Shown here: positions 4,676 to 5,802 of the stretch, piece by piece | Numbering within the stretch: the first letter of the stretch is position 1 | How the letters are laid out: every line of letters begins with the position of its first letter | Origin: Alistipes sp. | Lineage (GTDB): Bacteria; Bacteroidota; Bacteroidia; Bacteroidales; Rikenellaceae | Direction: 5' to 3' | Assembly: GCA_029051915.1 (NCBI GenBank) | Contig: JAIDKM010000240.1 | Coordinates: forward strand, 1-5,802 | DNA: 5,802 nucleotides | Notes under the pieces: model-generated | Told to the model about the DNA's origin: nothing | The model's database searches: none | The model's input: the letters and a program-made list of their open reading frames with translations, nothing else | Position numbers and translations under genes: made by a program

Positions 4676-5729
4676 GGAGAATCGGTATTTCAAGTTTGAC
4701 GGTGTAGGTGCCGGCCTCTTCCCGAATGTCGAGCGTGTAGCCTTTCGGGCCGTAGATCAGTTCCAGGCGTTTGTGTACGTTTTCCAGTCCGATGCCCGCT
4801 TTGTTGCGGCGGTTTTCGCGCGTGGCGTGGCGGCTGTTTACGATCGTGCTCTTCACTTTGCCTTCGGCGCATTCGATTTGCATGTGGATGAACGAGGGAC
4901 GGTTGTTGCTGATGCCGTGTTTGAAGGCATTTTCCACAAATACGATCAGCAGCAGCGGCGGGATCGACACCCGGCTCGACCGGTCTCGGGGGTATTCCAC
5001 CCGGATGTCGATCGCATCGGTGTATCGGATGCGCATCAGTTCGATGTAGTTCTTGATGAACTGGATGTCTCGTTCAAGGGATATCTGTTCGCTTCCCGAG
5101 TCGTAGAGTACGTAGCGCATCATCTTCGAGAGTTCGATCACCGCATTCTTGGCCGATTCGGGGTCTATGTCGATCAGCGCATGGATGTTGTTGAGCGTGT
5201 TCATGAAGAAATGCGGGTTGATCTGGTACTTCAGGTAGTCGATCTCGGCCTGCATGTTTTGTCGTTTGAGGGCTTCCAGTTGTTGTTCGTCTCGGATCGA
5301 TTGGTACATCAGTTTGATGCCCGAGTTGGCTCCGTTCATGAAGAGCGCCAGCACCACGTTCCAGTACATTTCCAGGTTGGCGAACGATACCCGGCGGATT
5401 TCGCCCGCTTCGTTCACGGGCAGCAGATTTCCCGGCAGGTTGGTGTAAAAATATACCGGCGTGAAGACCGCAAGAATCAGTACGATGTTTCCCGCCAGGT
5501 ATTTCCAGTATTTGTGGCGCAGCATGTAGCGCGGGGCCAGTATCGTGTTGTGAACAAGGAAGATCAGCAGATAGGGGGCGATCTGCCACCAGGCGATCAG
5601 GACGTTTTCGATGCTGACGTGCAGTTCGGCCATCATCTGCGAGTTGAGCACCGGCACCAGGATGATCGCGCTCCACACCATCACATAGAGCAGGTTTTCG
5701 CCTATGGTTTGTTTTTTCTGGATTTTCAT
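4668..5729 (-). CDS. LytS/YehU-type sensor histidine kinase (His_kinase family)
   Basis: A 353-residue inner-membrane sensor kinase that should phosphorylate the regulator encoded just downstream. Four hydrophobic segments lie at about 13-30, 45-64, 76-96 and 119-141, with no large periplasmic domain, so signals are probably sensed in or near the membrane. A short coiled-coil-like linker (about 143-165) leads to the His_kinase motif YLKYQINPHFFMNTLNNIHA with the phosphorylated His173. The ATPase domain shows the N box FVENAFKHG (Asn267) and a glycine-rich GIGLENVHKRL (312-322). This architecture is typical of Bacteroidetes partner kinases of LytTR regulators. The ATG at 5729 is the only start that keeps the first membrane segment intact. 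A promoter box ends 4 bases before it, so the mRNA may carry almost no leader. The signal is unknown. Confidence 0.95.
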   Translation of the reverse strand: MKIQKKQTIGENLLYVMVWSAIILVPVLNSQMMAELHVSIENVLIAWWQIAPYLLIFLVHNTILAPRYMLRHKYWKYLAGNIVLILAVFTPVYFYTNLPGNLLPVNEAGEIRRVSFANLEMYWNVVLALFMNGANSGIKLMYQSIRDEQQLEALKRQNMQAEIDYLKYQINPHFFMNTLNNIHALIDIDPESAKNAVIELSKMMRYVLYDSGSEQISLERDIQFIKNYIELMRIRYTDAIDIRVEYPRDRSSRVSIPPLLLIVFVENAFKHGISNNRPSFIHMQIECAEGKVKSTIVNSRHATRENRRNKAGIGLENVHKRLELIYGPKGYTLDIREEAGTYTVKLEIPILHA

Positions 5730-5733
5730 ATCG

Positions 5734-5741
5734 CAAAGGTA
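5734..5741 (-). promoter_or_regulatory. Promoter box TACCTTTG of the kinase-regulator operon
   Basis: Minus-strand TACCTTTG matches TAnnTTTG exactly and is preceded by the AT-rich stretch AAATTTTAC, though no TTTG is found at the -33 distance. It ends only 4 bases before the kinase ATG, so transcription would begin within a base or two of the start codon. The remaining bases to the window end (5742-5802) are strongly pyrimidine-rich on the plus strand and show no gene. Confidence 0.6.
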
Positions 5742-5802
5742 GTAAAATTTCGATCATCCCGCCTCTCTCCTCGCCCTGCCCCGACCTTCTCCGCCCCGGT
5801 CT

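Noticed and set aside
1..5802. CRISPR array, insertion sequence or prophage
   Set aside because: No regularly spaced repeats, transposase or phage genes are visible; the tRNA gene has no recognisable integrase or 3'-end duplication near it in this window.

Overview
The window looks like a chromosomal segment from a Bacteroidota gut bacterium of the order Bacteroidales. A fairly GC-rich genus such as Alistipes would fit. This rests on Bacteroidetes-type promoter boxes (TAnnTTTG and close variants) before most genes, the absence of clear Shine-Dalgarno sequences, an outer-membrane beta-barrel protein, a secreted GH2-like protein and a LytS/LytTR pair. The genus is an inference; there is no 16S or other marker here.

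Layout. 1-522 (+): C-terminal part of an outer-membrane beta-barrel protein whose start lies outside the window, followed by a strong intrinsic terminator (539-573). 575-1540 (-): type I mannose-6-phosphate isomerase (manA), convergent with the barrel gene. 1541-1887: manA leader and promoter, then a minus-strand tRNA-Lys(CUU) at 1722-1794 with its own terminator and a near-ideal promoter. 1888-3204 (-): a signal-peptide-bearing protein built like the N-terminal half of a GH2 beta-galactosidase but lacking its catalytic residues. 3205-3380: divergent promoter region. 3381-3851 (+): small stand-alone protein with the nuclease domain of type I restriction HsdR subunits. 3932-4675 (-) and 4668-5729 (-): a LytTR-type response regulator and a LytS/YehU-type membrane histidine kinase, overlapping by 8 bases in one operon, kinase first.

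How the genes work together. Only the kinase and regulator form an evident functional unit. The other genes are individually transcribed, each with its own promoter box, and do not form an obvious pathway. ManA links fructose-6-phosphate with mannose-6-phosphate, which feeds GDP-mannose and GDP-fucose for surface glycans or allows mannose use. The degenerate GH2 protein may bind rather than cleave glycans.

I see no CRISPR array, insertion sequence, prophage or complete defence system. The least ordinary items are the GH2-like protein without an acid/base glutamate, the orphan HsdR-type nuclease domain with an intact active-site pattern, and a kinase promoter box so close to the start codon that the mRNA would be nearly leaderless.
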